From Blautia sp. (lineage in GTDB: Bacteria > Bacillota > Clostridia > Lachnospirales > Lachnospiraceae): 54,704 nucleotides of DNA. Positions 15,743 to 24,096 of this stretch are shown piece after piece. Below the pieces are notes generated by a model, which saw only the letters and a program-made list of their open reading frames with translations, did no database searches and was not told the origin of the DNA. The DNA lies in contig JAFWGA010000052.1 in the NCBI GenBank assembly GCA_017515325.1, positions 1 through 54,704 of the forward strand, in the 5' to 3' direction. Position 1 is the stretch's first letter. Each line of letters starts with the position of its first letter. A program made the translations under genes and the position numbers.

Positions 15743-16302
15743 AATTTCAAAACAACGCCAATGACCCCTGAGACCAGGATAAAAAAGATCGGATGCCATT
15801 TCAGCTTCTTCTGAGCGATAAAGATTACGACGCCCAGGATAATGGCCTTCCACAGAAAAAGATCCGATATCTGATGAGAAGCAGCAAAAGCGGGCAGATT
15901 CACCAGGGCAACCTTGGCCACATTTATGCCGGCAGCCGTAATCATGGCTATAGAGGCAGGCCTCAGGCCGTAAAAAGCTCCTTCCACATAGGGATTATGC
16001 CGGAAAGAATCCAGGAACCTTGCTATGATCAGAATGATAATCACGCAGGGCAGCGCCAGCCCCAGAGTAGCACATATCCCCCCCGCCACGCCTGCCGTTC
16101 GATACCCGGCATAGGTTGACATATTGATGCCGATAGCCCCAGGTGTGGATTCTGATATGGCGATCATATCCGCTATATCTGCATGGGAAAACCAACCGGT
16201 CCTGTCTGACATTTCGTAAAGGAAGGGCAGGGTCGCAAGCCCTCCTCCGACGGAAAAAAGCCCTGTTTTAAAAAACTGGAATATCAGCTGCAAAAAGATC
16301 AT
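15739..16302 (-). CDS. Chromate transporter-type protein (CHR domain), second of a pair
   Basis: The 187-aa product is a single CHR domain with GLFSVGGGLATLPFLYEM near the start and ESTPGAIGINMSTYAGYRTAGVAGG (about residues 50-75), plus several membrane segments. Short CHR proteins work as pairs of opposite topology that export chromate or a related anion. I chose ATG at 16302, which overlaps the stop of the partner gene as ATGA, over a longer frame starting at 16425 whose first 41 residues do not resemble the family. Chromate is the family label; the natural substrate may be sulfate or another anion. Confidence 0.85.
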   Translation of the reverse strand: MIFLQLIFQFFKTGLFSVGGGLATLPFLYEMSDRTGWFSHADIADMIAISESTPGAIGINMSTYAGYRTAGVAGGICATLGLALPCVIIILIIARFLDSFRHNPYVEGAFYGLRPASIAMITAAGINVAKVALVNLPAFAASHQISDLFLWKAIILGVVIFIAQKKLKWHPIFFILVSGVIGVVLKF

Positions 16303-16868
16303 TTCCCTTCTCCTCCCTTCCTCCTGTCCAGACTCGTGATGGCAATGCCGATGCAGCCGGAGCAGATGACCAGCACCGCAGCCGGAAAGCTGACCGGCAG
16401 CCAGGAAGAAAAGGCTGTCAGACAAAAGACAGCCAGGTACAGAATAAGGGTCTTTTTGTCAACAACAGACTTTTTCCACAGGCGAAGCACAGCCTGAATG
16501 ATCAGCACGCAGACACATACCCTGATCCCGGCAAAAGCGTGCTGGACTATCTCAAGGCTGGCAAAGTTGGTCAGGAAAGCGGCAATCAGAAGAATGATAA
16601 TGACGGGAGCAGTCAGAAAACCGGCCGTAGCTGCCAGCGCTCCGGGAATCCCCCTTTTCTTGTGACCGATAAAGGTCGATACATTCAGAGCTATGATCCC
16701 GGGAGTGCACTGGCCTATGGCAAAATAATCCGTCAGATCATCCATGGTTGTCCAATGGCGTTTGTTTACCAGATCCTGTTCGAGAAGAGGCAGCATGGCA
16801 TAGCCGCCGCCAAAGTTGACACATCCGATCCGCAGGAAGGCAAGGTAAAGCTCCAGCAGTTCTTTCAT
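16299..16868 (-). CDS. Chromate transporter-type protein (CHR domain), first of a pair
   Basis: The 189-aa product is the partner CHR domain, with CVNFGGGYAMLPLLEQDLV and QCTPGIIALNVSTFIGHKKRGIPG, followed by hydrophobic segments. The two genes overlap by 4 bases and correspond to the two halves of full-length ChrA. AAAGGAAAAAG lies before the start. No regulator of the ChrB type is seen nearby. Confidence 0.85.
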   Translation of the reverse strand: MKELLELYLAFLRIGCVNFGGGYAMLPLLEQDLVNKRHWTTMDDLTDYFAIGQCTPGIIALNVSTFIGHKKRGIPGALAATAGFLTAPVIIILLIAAFLTNFASLEIVQHAFAGIRVCVCVLIIQAVLRLWKKSVVDKKTLILYLAVFCLTAFSSWLPVSFPAAVLVICSGCIGIAITSLDRRKGGEGK

Positions 16869-17014
16869 TTACTTTTTCCTTTCTTGGTAATATGTTATGA
16901 CGCGACAGGCGCAGGCTTCTATCGTATGCGCACGCATAGAATAAAAACGATTATAAAAAATATGACAAAGACAGTCAACCTCTTTCAGGGCTTCCCCCAG
17001 GATTGTGAGGAAGC

Positions 17015-18085
17015 ATGGCAGGGACATTCGGAAAGGCAGGGACAAACACAGTGGGAACCTATTTTGGTAATTTACGTAACGCAGCCGCCTTCAGCGCTTT
17101 CTTCTGGATCGCGCTTTTTATCTCCATGACCATAGATATGCGACGTTTCCGTAACTGTGTCCTGTTATTCCTGTCCGGACTTTTTACTCTTCCGGTGATC
17201 GTCGCCCTGGCCGGGCAGTATGGCTACGAGGTTATGATGGCACTGCTGTACCTGGGAGTCTTAGTGCTTCTGGCCGTCCCCTTCTTTTTTATCGGGAACG
17301 GCATCCATATTCTTCGCAAAGAAGGGATCAAGCTGGCCAATATGCTTTCCCTGCTGCTTGGTATCCTGATCGCTCTTGGCGAGGCCGGCGCCATCTACTT
17401 TCTCTACAACGAATTTTTCCTGGAAACCGATTCTCCCAGCGGATGGACACCCTTGATCCTTCTCTTTTCCCTGACTGTGGTATACGGCTGTCTCCTCTTT
17501 CTGGCTTTCATGTGGTATACCATGTTTATCCAGGTGATCCCACGCAAAAAGGATTTTGATTACGTGATCATCCACGGCTGTGGCCTGCTGGGAGGAAACG
17601 GAATTTCTCCCCTGCTCAGGCAACGTCTGGATAAAGCCATCGAAGTCTACAAAAAGGATCCGACACCTCCCGTTATGATTCCTTCCGGGGGTAAGGGCTC
17701 AGACGAATATGTTTCCGAATCAGAAGCTATGGCTGTCTATCTCATCGAACATGGGGTAAAAATTGACGATGTGCTGATCGAGAACCGTTCCATGAATACA
17801 ATGGAAAATCTGAAGAATTGCAAAGAAATCATCGATGCCAGGCCCGGGCGGAAATATACTGCTCTTGTGACAAGCAATTATCATGTCTACCGCTGCCTGT
17901 CCTACTGCCGGAAGATCGGCCTTACCTGCACCGGCATCGGCAGCCGGGTCGCAGGCTATTACTGGCCCAGTGCCCTGATCAGGGAGTTTATTGCTGTTAT
18001 GAGAGAAAAGCGCCATCTGAGGCTGGCCTTCATCGGCTGGCTCATCATGGTCGTACCCGTTCTGTTTGTCTGGTACTTTATGTAG
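17015..18085 (+). CDS. YdcF/SanA-like (DUF218) membrane protein
   Basis: The 356-aa product has about five hydrophobic segments (residues 20-190) followed by a DUF218 domain: YVIIHGCGLLGGNGISPLLRQRLDKA, MIPSGGKGSDEYVSESEAMAVYL, IENRSMNTMENLKN and VTSNYHVYRCLSYCRKIGL. DUF218 proteins (SanA, YdcF, ElyC) act at the envelope, and ElyC has been linked to lipid-carrier metabolism in peptidoglycan synthesis; this is family knowledge. One hydrophobic segment near the end (about 334-354) would give a final membrane span. GAGGAAGC precedes the chosen start; later methionines near residues 38-42 are possible alternatives. Confidence 0.8.
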   Translation: MAGTFGKAGTNTVGTYFGNLRNAAAFSAFFWIALFISMTIDMRRFRNCVLLFLSGLFTLPVIVALAGQYGYEVMMALLYLGVLVLLAVPFFFIGNGIHILRKEGIKLANMLSLLLGILIALGEAGAIYFLYNEFFLETDSPSGWTPLILLFSLTVVYGCLLFLAFMWYTMFIQVIPRKKDFDYVIIHGCGLLGGNGISPLLRQRLDKAIEVYKKDPTPPVMIPSGGKGSDEYVSESEAMAVYLIEHGVKIDDVLIENRSMNTMENLKNCKEIIDARPGRKYTALVTSNYHVYRCLSYCRKIGLTCTGIGSRVAGYYWPSALIREFIAVMREKRHLRLAFIGWLIMVVPVLFVWYFM

Positions 18086-18162
18086 TGTATCGTCAACGAC
18101 AAAGCTACTGTTCCGTCATGGATACACACGACAAATGTAACGACTCGGCAATTTGCGTAGTT

Positions 18163-18193
18163 ACGGCAGCTCGCAGCAAGTGCGGGCTGCCGT
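18163..18193. terminator. Hairpin between convergent genes
   Basis: ACGGCAGC (18163-18170) pairs with GCTGCCGT (18186-18193), with extra pairing of TCGC and GCGG inside. Only a few T residues follow in either direction. It lies between the DUF218 gene and the end of the Gld-like operon and is a likely weak bidirectional terminator. Confidence 0.5.
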
Positions 18194-18212
18194 TTCGCCT
18201 GTAAGGGCATCC

Positions 18213-19172
18213 CTATTTTTTCAGGAACTCCTCTGCCGTATGAGAGAGGATCTCATCCACTGCTGTCTTTGTCAATGTGTGTACCTGCATGGATCCTTCA
18301 AGCTGTACATAGACAGAGTTTTCATCTGCTGTCGGGTTTCCGATCAGCAAGCCGTAGGAATACATCTCTTCCTGGCTGTAAACATAGATACTCGACAGGG
18401 GATCATCCAAGCCATACTTTTCCGGTGTGGTACAATAATATTCCACAAAATCCCCCATATAGAGAGAATTGAGTTCATTCAGAAGAGCTTTGACTGCTTC
18501 CTCGTCTGCCGCCTTGCCCTCCTCTTCAAATCCTTCAGCCACCGTCCAGGAGGATGAATCGTGCAGGAGCCGTATCATTTTTTCTCCTGTCTGTATCTCG
18601 ATCGCCTGTGCCTCGTACTCGGATATATCGGTCAGACTGTCACTCCTGGCGATATCCATCTGATCCGCAGGGAGACTTTCCAGCAAAGCAGGAGAGACAG
18701 TATATACGGTATCATCCTGATCTACCTTGACATAGACGTCCCCGGTCCCCTCATTTTTGTCCCCCAGCTGCACCTTCACTTCCGATCCGTCTGTCTGCTC
18801 GATCCTCACCGTATTTACCGGCAGATCCAGTCCATAGGAGGCAAGATCCTCCGGTTCCGGAAGAACCCTGCTGACACGGAGGGGATGCAATGTTGACAGG
18901 ATTTTTTCCACCCCTGCTTCGTCCACCGGGAAGAAAGCATCCTGCTGCATCGTCCATATCTGATCCGTTTTCACAAATATCGTTTCCGTCCCGTTAATCG
19001 AGAAGGAGAGGCTTTGTACCATTTCGGGATCAACCTCAACCAATATCTCTCCCTTGGCCTTCTCCTCTTCCCAGCGCGCCGCATCTTCGTTTTTCTTCCG
19101 CAGATAATGCCAGCCCCCAAACAGCAATGCCATCACACAGGCAGCGATCACCAGCCTTACAAATTTATTCAT
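18213..19172 (-). CDS. DUF4340 domain protein
   Basis: The 319-aa product has one N-terminal membrane segment (residues 4-20) and an extracellular part with two DUF4340 repeats. These show the family patterns LSFSINGTETIFVKTDQIWTM and YGLDLPVNTVRI, and later YGLDDPLSSIYVYSQEE. DUF4340 proteins are encoded with GldG-type ABC accessory proteins, as here, and are thought to belong to the same exporter or envelope complex; their biochemical job is not known. I chose ATG at 19172 with GAGGGTAGGAAA upstream. Residues before it in the longer frame (from 19223) do not look like a signal. Confidence 0.8.
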   Translation of the reverse strand: MNKFVRLVIAACVMALLFGGWHYLRKKNEDAARWEEEKAKGEILVEVDPEMVQSLSFSINGTETIFVKTDQIWTMQQDAFFPVDEAGVEKILSTLHPLRVSRVLPEPEDLASYGLDLPVNTVRIEQTDGSEVKVQLGDKNEGTGDVYVKVDQDDTVYTVSPALLESLPADQMDIARSDSLTDISEYEAQAIEIQTGEKMIRLLHDSSSWTVAEGFEEEGKAADEEAVKALLNELNSLYMGDFVEYYCTTPEKYGLDDPLSSIYVYSQEEMYSYGLLIGNPTADENSVYVQLEGSMQVHTLTKTAVDEILSHTAEEFLKK

Positions 19173-19232
19173 GATTTTCCTACCCTCGCTGATAATAATC
19201 ACAATGGGTTCCTGTGCCCTCACTATTATCCT

Positions 19233-20951
19233 TTATTTCCTTCTTCGATTCAACCATACAAACAATCCGTAAAGGAAAATAAAACCAGGTATCATGCCAA
19301 TGACGACAATACTCCAGAGCCTGCTGTCCGCTTCCGTCACCGTCAGATGCGGCAGGGAAAGGCTCTTGCTGGGTACGGAGACTGCATTTTCAGTGCCGCA
19401 GACCCAGCTCAGGGTACGGATAAACAGCTCACTGTTCCCGCCGGCTACCATCTGGTTTGCGCCCTCGTCGATCAGAGAAGAAGAACCGAATAGCGCCAGC
19501 CTGGTCTGACCGGACCATTCCGGGCTGTTCTCGGCTGCTTCATCTGATACCGTTTCCTTCTTCCTGTCATCTACTTCTGATGTGTCTTCCGGCTCCTCAA
19601 CCAGGGCATCTTCTTCCGATGCTTCTTCTGCCTCCTCCGGCAAGGCTTCTTCCTCCGGTGCTTCTTCTGCTTCCTCCGGCAAGGCTTCTTCCCCCGATGC
19701 TTCTTCAGCCTCCTCCGGCAAGGCTTCTTCCTCCGGTGCTTCTTCTGTCTCCACGTCCTGTGTCACCATCACGCCAACCGCAAAGGGTCCGTCCTCATCG
19801 CCTTCTTCCTTTTCGTAGGTTGTCATCTCCTCGACATGAGACTTTGCATATGAACCGGAGCCGGTCGTCAGAAGCTCAGTTACCTCCACACCATCCGGGA
19901 CATCCTCCTGCCGGATTCCCTGAGCGGCCGCCATGAGAACATAGCCATTCCCTCCCGTCAGTGAAGCGGACACCTCCGTATTCTCGATGGTCGGCAGCAG
20001 GTAATAAGGAATCCTGACATAATGGTTGGAATCCCTTTCCATTATGACACCATCGGTTTTTGCCAGGCCATAAGCAGAAAGCAGCTCTCCCAGATTCGGC
20101 ATATCGGCACTGGAATAATCGGTAAGGATAAGGGCATGACCTCCCTGGCCAAGATATGCCGCCAGTTTTTCCTTCTCTGCCTCAGTCAGATCCTTTTGCG
20201 GTGAGATCAGCAGCAGAGCCCCTGTGTCCTCCGGGATCTGGGCATCCGCCATCAGGTTCAGACTGTCGATGGACAGGTTCTCCTTTTCCATCAGCTTGCG
20301 GAAGCTATCCGGCAGCTCCACCTCATTATGCCCGGTGATGGTATAAACCGTCAGCCGCCGGTCCGAGGTCAGCGCAGCGATGGCACTGGTAATCTGCCCT
20401 TCCGCATCGAACCCGGTGGCTTCATAGCTGTAATAATTATAATTCATCTCATACTCGTACATGTCATTGTAAAGGATCACCCGGCTGGCATCCTCGCAGG
20501 TCACAATCAGACTGTTCTCGCTGATCTGATCCTGGGTATACTGCGCGGCGAACTGAGGATACCTGACAGGATCCTTCTGCTCTACCCGGATATGAGGGGA
20601 CAGATCCTCATACCGCTCCAAAAGACGGGCGATCGCGGTATCTTCATTCCCATCCTGCGCGATCACATATATGGTGACATCCTTGTCCAGACCGGTCAGC
20701 AGCTCCTTTGTCGTTTCCGTCAGCACAGAAAGCTGGCGGCTGGAAAAATCCAGCTTTGTATAGGCCGCAGGCAGCTCGGAAACGATCAGATTCAGGGCAA
20801 CCACAGCGGCTGTCACCACTGCTGTCATGGCCAGTGAATAGGTGCCGAAACGGGTTCTGCGCCGACGAGCCTTCCTTCTCAGCCTTCCTTCTTCTTTCTT
20901 CTGTATTATCTCCTCATCGAATTGTCTTTTCATGCTTGTCTCCTCTATCAT
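19233..20951 (-). CDS. GldG-family ABC accessory protein with acidic repeat
   Basis: The 572-aa product has an N-terminal membrane segment (about residues 38-60), a large extracellular GldG/ABC_transp_aux domain (about 65-400; TITGHNEVELPDSFRKLMEKENLSIDSLNL and LLISPQKDLTEAEKEKLAAYL are typical), and a final membrane segment near residues 545-565. Four 13-residue acidic repeats (unit like EEEALPEEAEEAS) are inserted before the C-terminal part of the domain. Together with the permease and ATPase it resembles the GldA/GldF/GldG set, known for gliding in Bacteroidetes but present in non-gliding Firmicutes, where its role is undefined. Confidence 0.82.
   Translation of the reverse strand: MIEETSMKRQFDEEIIQKKEEGRLRRKARRRRTRFGTYSLAMTAVVTAAVVALNLIVSELPAAYTKLDFSSRQLSVLTETTKELLTGLDKDVTIYVIAQDGNEDTAIARLLERYEDLSPHIRVEQKDPVRYPQFAAQYTQDQISENSLIVTCEDASRVILYNDMYEYEMNYNYYSYEATGFDAEGQITSAIAALTSDRRLTVYTITGHNEVELPDSFRKLMEKENLSIDSLNLMADAQIPEDTGALLLISPQKDLTEAEKEKLAAYLGQGGHALILTDYSSADMPNLGELLSAYGLAKTDGVIMERDSNHYVRIPYYLLPTIENTEVSASLTGGNGYVLMAAAQGIRQEDVPDGVEVTELLTTGSGSYAKSHVEEMTTYEKEEGDEDGPFAVGVMVTQDVETEEAPEEEALPEEAEEASGEEALPEEAEEAPEEEALPEEAEEASEEDALVEEPEDTSEVDDRKKETVSDEAAENSPEWSGQTRLALFGSSSLIDEGANQMVAGGNSELFIRTLSWVCGTENAVSVPSKSLSLPHLTVTEADSRLWSIVVIGMIPGFIFLYGLFVWLNRRRK
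19579..19734 (-). repeat. 39-bp tandem repeat, four copies, in the GldG-like gene
   Basis: Four consecutive 39-bp units start at 19579, 19618, 19657 and 19696. The middle three differ at few positions and the first is more diverged. Each keeps the reading frame and adds 13 acidic residues. Confidence 0.8.
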
Positions 20952-20972
20952 AGCAACCCATCCTCATCCCGC

Positions 20973-21836
20973 CTAGTTCCACCGCCGCTTCTGGACCGAC
21001 TGAACTGCCAGGAACAGGCAGACAAAAATAACGGAAAGATAGTAGGTCACACCTGCCAGGTCCAGGGTTCCATTGGCAAATTCAGAGAAATGACCGGAGA
21101 TATTAAAGCAGCTGAGAATCTTTTGAATCAGGCCTTCAAACGATAGAGGCTTTAAAAGGTACAGCCCTGCCAGTACAGCCTCCCCGGCCATCAGGGCAAA
21201 CAGGGTAAGGAAGAAATTGCCCGTCATCCTCCAGAGCAGCAGTGCCATTAAGGCAATGCAAACAGCCAGAGATCCCAGAGACGCCAGCGGCGTTTCCGGA
21301 AAAAAGCCCGAAATCCCCTCCATGACATAACAGACAAACAGAACCAGAAAAGTCACTACAGCAGCGATCACCTGACTCTCCGTCAGAGAAGAGATCAGCA
21401 GGCCGATGGCAAGAAAGGAACACCCCATCAGGAAAAAGCCCAGGACAGCAACATAGGTTTCCCCAAAGGCAATCTCTCCGAAGCAGGAAAGGATGATAGG
21501 GTAGACACAAAGAAGAGCCACTGCAATCACAAAGACTCCCATCAGGGCCAGAAATTTCCCCACAATGATCCCTGCCACAGATACCGGCGAAGTCAAAAGA
21601 AGCTGGTCTGTCTTAAGCTTTCTTTCCTCTGCCATACTCCGCATGGTCAGGATTGGTGTCGCAATCAGAAAAATGCTGAGCATGCTCTGCAGGGTATAGG
21701 CAAAGCGAGGATACCCGCCCTGCAGATGATAAGCCGTAAAATATATACCGCAGACAACCATTAAAAAGGCAATATAAATACACCCTGTCATGCTTGTCAG
21801 ATATCCCTTTATTTCCTTTTTTATGATCGAATTCAT
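20973..21836 (-). CDS. ABC-2 type permease (GldF-like)
   Basis: The 287-aa product has six hydrophobic segments and begins MNSIIKKEIKGYLTSMTGCIYIAFLM, a form typical of ABC-2 permeases of the GldF/NosY type. A conserved RSMAEERKLKTDQLLLTSPVS loop (about residues 66-86) is the coupling region of this family. It overlaps the upstream ATPase gene by 4 bases and is followed by the GldG-like gene after 21 bases, so the four genes form one operon. Confidence 0.87.
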   Translation of the reverse strand: MNSIIKKEIKGYLTSMTGCIYIAFLMVVCGIYFTAYHLQGGYPRFAYTLQSMLSIFLIATPILTMRSMAEERKLKTDQLLLTSPVSVAGIIVGKFLALMGVFVIAVALLCVYPIILSCFGEIAFGETYVAVLGFFLMGCSFLAIGLLISSLTESQVIAAVVTFLVLFVCYVMEGISGFFPETPLASLGSLAVCIALMALLLWRMTGNFFLTLFALMAGEAVLAGLYLLKPLSFEGLIQKILSCFNISGHFSEFANGTLDLAGVTYYLSVIFVCLFLAVQSVQKRRWN

Positions 21837-22870
21837 GCCTGATCCGCCTCCTTTTCCGCCTCCTCGACCGCCACGTTCCGGGCAGGCTCTTCCCCTTTGG
21901 GGACGCCTTTTCCGGCCTGTGTTCCAGCAGGCTCATCTTCCTCTGTCAGCTCCAGGAAAACCTCCTCCAGGGACTGGCTGTTCCGTGTCATCTCCAGGAT
22001 CGGAACCTTCTCCTGGGCGCAATGATAGAAAAGCTGCTCCCTGATATCCGGCTCTTCCCGCGAGAGCTGAATCCGGGCCGACACGCATCCCTCTTCAGAA
22101 GAGGGAGTCAGACTAAAGGACAGATCATTTCCAAAAGAGCTAAGAAGTTCACCCGCCTTAGCCTCATCGGCTTTGAGAGTCACATCCAGGCTTCCTGCCC
22201 CTGTCATGGTCTGAAGAAGCCTGTCCGGTGTATCGCTGGCTACCAGCCGTCCGTGAGAGATGATCATGATATGGTCACAGATGGCACGTATTTCGGAAAG
22301 GATATGGGAGCTCAGTATGATCGTATGTTTCTTTCCCAGGGACTGAATCAGCTCCCTGATCTCCACAATCTGCTTGGGATCCAGACCTACCATGGGTTCA
22401 TCCAGGATAAGCACCTCCGGTGCACCAAGCAGAGCCTGAGCCAGACCGACCCTCTGCCGGTATCCCTTGGAAAGATTTCTGATCAGACGCTCGGCCATAT
22501 CCAGGATATCCGTCTGGCTCATAGCCTCTGTGATGGCATTCTCCCGAGCTCTGGCAGGGATTTTTTTCAGTCCCGCCGCAAAATCCAGGTATTCCCTCAC
22601 TGTCAGATCCGGATATACGGGAGGCTGTTCCGGAAGATACCCCATGCATCTGCGGGCCGCCTGAGGCTCCTCCATGATATCATGTCCCTGAATGGTGACC
22701 GTACCGGCGCTCATAGCGATATACCCTGTCATCATATTCATGGTAGTGGACTTTCCCGCCCCGTTGGGGCCGAGAAAGCCGTAAATCTGCCCTTCCTCCA
22801 CCGTAAAGGACAGATCCTCGACCGCCGTCACGTTTCCATAGCGCTTCGTCAAATGCTTTACCTCTATCAA
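21833..22870 (-). CDS. ABC transporter ATP-binding protein (GldA-like)
   Basis: The 345-aa product has the Walker A motif GPNGAGKSTT (about residues 34-43), the Q-loop in MGYLPEQPPVYPDLTVREYL, the signature LSKGYRQRVGLAQALL, Walker B VLILDEPMVGLD and the switch histidine in SSHILSE. A C-terminal domain of about 120 residues (from residue 225) ends in an acidic, low-complexity tail. It powers the permease encoded next. The start codon is TTG, with GAGAGGAG 8-10 bases upstream; no ATG fits the family start. It is the first gene of the operon. Confidence 0.92.
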   Translation of the reverse strand: MIEVKHLTKRYGNVTAVEDLSFTVEEGQIYGFLGPNGAGKSTTMNMMTGYIAMSAGTVTIQGHDIMEEPQAARRCMGYLPEQPPVYPDLTVREYLDFAAGLKKIPARARENAITEAMSQTDILDMAERLIRNLSKGYRQRVGLAQALLGAPEVLILDEPMVGLDPKQIVEIRELIQSLGKKHTIILSSHILSEIRAICDHIMIISHGRLVASDTPDRLLQTMTGAGSLDVTLKADEAKAGELLSSFGNDLSFSLTPSSEEGCVSARIQLSREEPDIREQLFYHCAQEKVPILEMTRNSQSLEEVFLELTEEDEPAGTQAGKGVPKGEEPARNVAVEEAEKEADQA

Positions 22871-22910
22871 TGTACACCGCTCCTCTCTGATTGATTCCTA
22901 ATTCTATGAT

Positions 22911-22938
22911 AGTATAGCACTCAAAAAACGCCAGATAA
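22911..22938 (-). promoter_or_regulatory. Possible promoter of the Gld-like operon
   Basis: On the minus strand TATACT (22911-22916) lies 16 bases after TTATCT (22933-22938). The -10 box is good but the -35 box is weak. It is placed 41 bases before the TTG start of the ATPase gene. Confidence 0.4.
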
Positions 22939-23025
22939 CAAAAATCACAAAATCTACATAAATTTTATGTGGGGTGCACAAAGGGCAGTATTTTTGTCAA
23001 AGGTGGCTATTTCAGCGGATTCCCA

Positions 23026-23074
23026 GGGGCAGGGCTGGTCTTGAATTGCACATGGAAGACCAAAGTCCTGCCCC
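23026..23074. repeat. Imperfect hairpin and CCCCAT repeat at the probable prophage end
   Basis: GGGGCAGG...GGTCTT pairs with AAGACC...CCTGCCCC around a 13-base loop. It runs into CCCCATTTTTGCCCCAT (23071-23087), which contains CCCCAT twice. It lies between host genes and phage-derived genes, so an attachment-site or integrase-arm role is possible; plain termination is also possible. Confidence 0.4.
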
Positions 23075-23103
23075 ATTTTTGCCCCATATGAAAAAGCATA
23101 ACC

Positions 23104-23139
23104 AAAAAGAGGACAGCACTTCGCTGCCCTCTTTTTTTT
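23104..23139. terminator. Rho-independent terminator at the end of the lysis remnant
   Basis: AGAGGACAGC pairs with GCTGCCCTCT around a 5-base loop, flanked by A5 on the left and T8 on the right, so it should work in both directions. On the minus strand it follows directly the stop codon of the remnant gene. Confidence 0.85.
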
Positions 23140-23500
23140 ATTTAGACGCTGTTTGTAAATATCCTGAATTTGAAAAGCCCATGCCATAGGGTGAAGCAAC
23201 AAGGTACCATTTTTCTCCTTGCACCTCAGTGTAAAAAACCATACCATGCAACCCTTGTACCCTCCTCCATCTCACCAAGCACCGGCTGATAACAACAGAA
23301 ATTGCACAGGCCAGTATGATTACGAGAAGCTCATCGGACTTTCTGTATAACCCTTTTCTCATCTTTGTGCTGTCCCACGTACCATTAACCGTGGCCTGGA
23401 TCCATCCAGTGACTATGTCAGTTGCTATAAGGATCAGCGGCAACAGGATAATCCAGTAGCGACTGGTAAAGCTGATCTGTTGGATTGTATCCATATTCAT
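23138..23500 (-). pseudogene. Scar of a second lysis module: holin start fused to a broken endolysin SH3 end
   Basis: The first 70 or so codons match the intact holin of this prophage (23286-23500 against 25632-26021; FTSRYW, GTWDSTKMRKGLYRKS and the first membrane segments are shared). The match stops abruptly near 23285. From there another frame encodes VLGEMEEGTRVAWYG, and after a run of six T (plus-strand A6 at 23233-23238) the open frame continues as TEVQGEKWYLVASPYGMGF. Together these read as one bacterial SH3 domain with a one-base frameshift. The 120-aa open frame is therefore a deletion fusion of a holin gene with the end of an endolysin gene. Its product, if made, would keep the holin membrane segments. 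Confidence 0.7.
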
Positions 23501-23569
23501 TTTCTCCGTTTTTTTTATAAAACCCCTTTTTAATGAGTTTTTTTTTCTCTTGGAATAGGAATCTTTTTC

Positions 23570-23598
23570 TTGACAACCACGTTTTAACGTGGTATAAT
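23570..23598 (+). promoter_or_regulatory. Consensus promoter of the micropeptide/XRE cassette
   Basis: TTGACA (23570-23575) and TATAAT (23593-23598) match consensus perfectly with a 17-base spacer, on the opposite strand to all phage late genes. Confidence 0.85.
23577..23592. promoter_or_regulatory. Operator palindrome between the -35 and -10 boxes
   Basis: CCACGTTTTAACGTGG has perfect 7-bp arms around TT and fills the spacer of the promoter almost exactly. The XRE protein encoded at the end of the cassette is the natural candidate to bind it. Confidence 0.7.
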
Positions 23599-23627
23599 CT
23601 AAGCATAGAAAGGAGGTGAAAAAAGGA

Positions 23628-23741
23628 ATGGAGAAGAAGATTTACAAGCTGGTGAAAGTGGTTCGAGCACTTACCCAGCTTGCACTTGAAATCGGAACTC
23701 TGATTGCTGTAATAAATATGATTATTCAGAGTATCCGATAG
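23628..23741 (+). CDS. 37-aa single-span membrane peptide
   Basis: The peptide begins MEKKIYKLVKVVRALTQ (basic, amphipathic) and continues with a hydrophobic stretch (about residues 18-34) ending QSIR. AGGAGGTG lies 9-11 bases before the ATG and a consensus promoter lies 30 bases further upstream, so translation is very likely. The form (basic head, one membrane helix, under 40 residues) resembles holin-like and type I toxin peptides, but I do not recognise the family. A GC-rich hairpin follows the stop codon closely. No antisense RNA promoter is obvious. Confidence 0.65.
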   Translation: MEKKIYKLVKVVRALTQLALEIGTLIAVINMIIQSIR

Positions 23742-23749
23742 TTCAGGGA

Positions 23750-23775
23750 GGGGAGGGTCAGAGACTCCCCTTCTT
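23750..23775 (+). terminator. Hairpin after the 37-aa peptide gene
   Basis: GGGGAG (23750-23755) pairs with CTCCCC (23765-23770) around nine bases, followed by TTCTT. It probably acts as a partial terminator, lowering expression of the two genes behind it. The terminator after the XRE gene uses the same GGGGAG/CTCCCC stem. Confidence 0.6.
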
Positions 23776-23808
23776 CTCCAAATATAACACGGCTCCATTC
23801 CGAAAGCA

Positions 23809-23895
23809 ATGAAAAAAGCTATATTTTATCTTGCTGTATCTATCATCTGGCTTGTTATTGTTGTTGTCGGCCTATTCCTGTTGTTTATGAGGTGA
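23809..23895 (+). CDS. 28-aa membrane peptide upstream of the XRE gene
   Basis: The peptide starts MKKAIFYLAVSIIWL and ends GLFLLFMR. Two lysines are followed by some 22 hydrophobic residues, so it is essentially one membrane helix. Its ribosome-binding site is weak. Its last codons contain the GAGGTGAT site of the XRE gene, 6 bases upstream of that start, which would couple the two genes. I do not recognise a family. It is below the size limit of most gene finders. Confidence 0.5.
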   Translation: MKKAIFYLAVSIIWLVIVVVGLFLLFMR

Positions 23896-23901
23896 TATTT
23901 C

Positions 23902-24090
23902 ATGAATCTGAAAAAAATCCGCACCGAGCAAGGTCTTTCCATCCGGAAACTTTCTGAAATATCAAAAGTTCCTGTCCGGACAATTGAAGACATTGAACGG
24001 TTTGATCGCTGCAAAGTAGATACCGCCATCAAGCTTGCTGATGCACTTAATGTTACACTGGATACTCTTTGCAGATCAGAAAAAGAGTAA
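23902..24090 (+). CDS. XRE-family HTH regulator, 62 aa
   Basis: The whole product is one Cro/C1-type helix-turn-helix domain: MNLKKIRTEQGLSIRKLSEISKV, then the recognition helix PVRTIEDIERF, then ADALNVTLDTLCR. Such single-domain proteins repress small phage or toxin-antitoxin operons. It is the last gene of a plus-strand cassette whose promoter carries a palindrome, which suggests autoregulation. GAGGTGAT supports the start. A strong terminator follows 6 bases after the stop codon. Confidence 0.88.
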   Translation: MNLKKIRTEQGLSIRKLSEISKVPVRTIEDIERFDRCKVDTAIKLADALNVTLDTLCRSEKE

Positions 24091-24096
24091 CGTCGC

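Noticed and set aside
19457-19936. Pro/Leu-rich and Ser-rich plus-strand frames in the GldG-like repeat
   Set aside because: They are produced by the 39-bp repeat read backwards.
22954-23247. 97-codon minus-strand frame across the prophage end
   Set aside because: It reads through two hairpins and the third frame of the SH3 remnant; no start signal or family.
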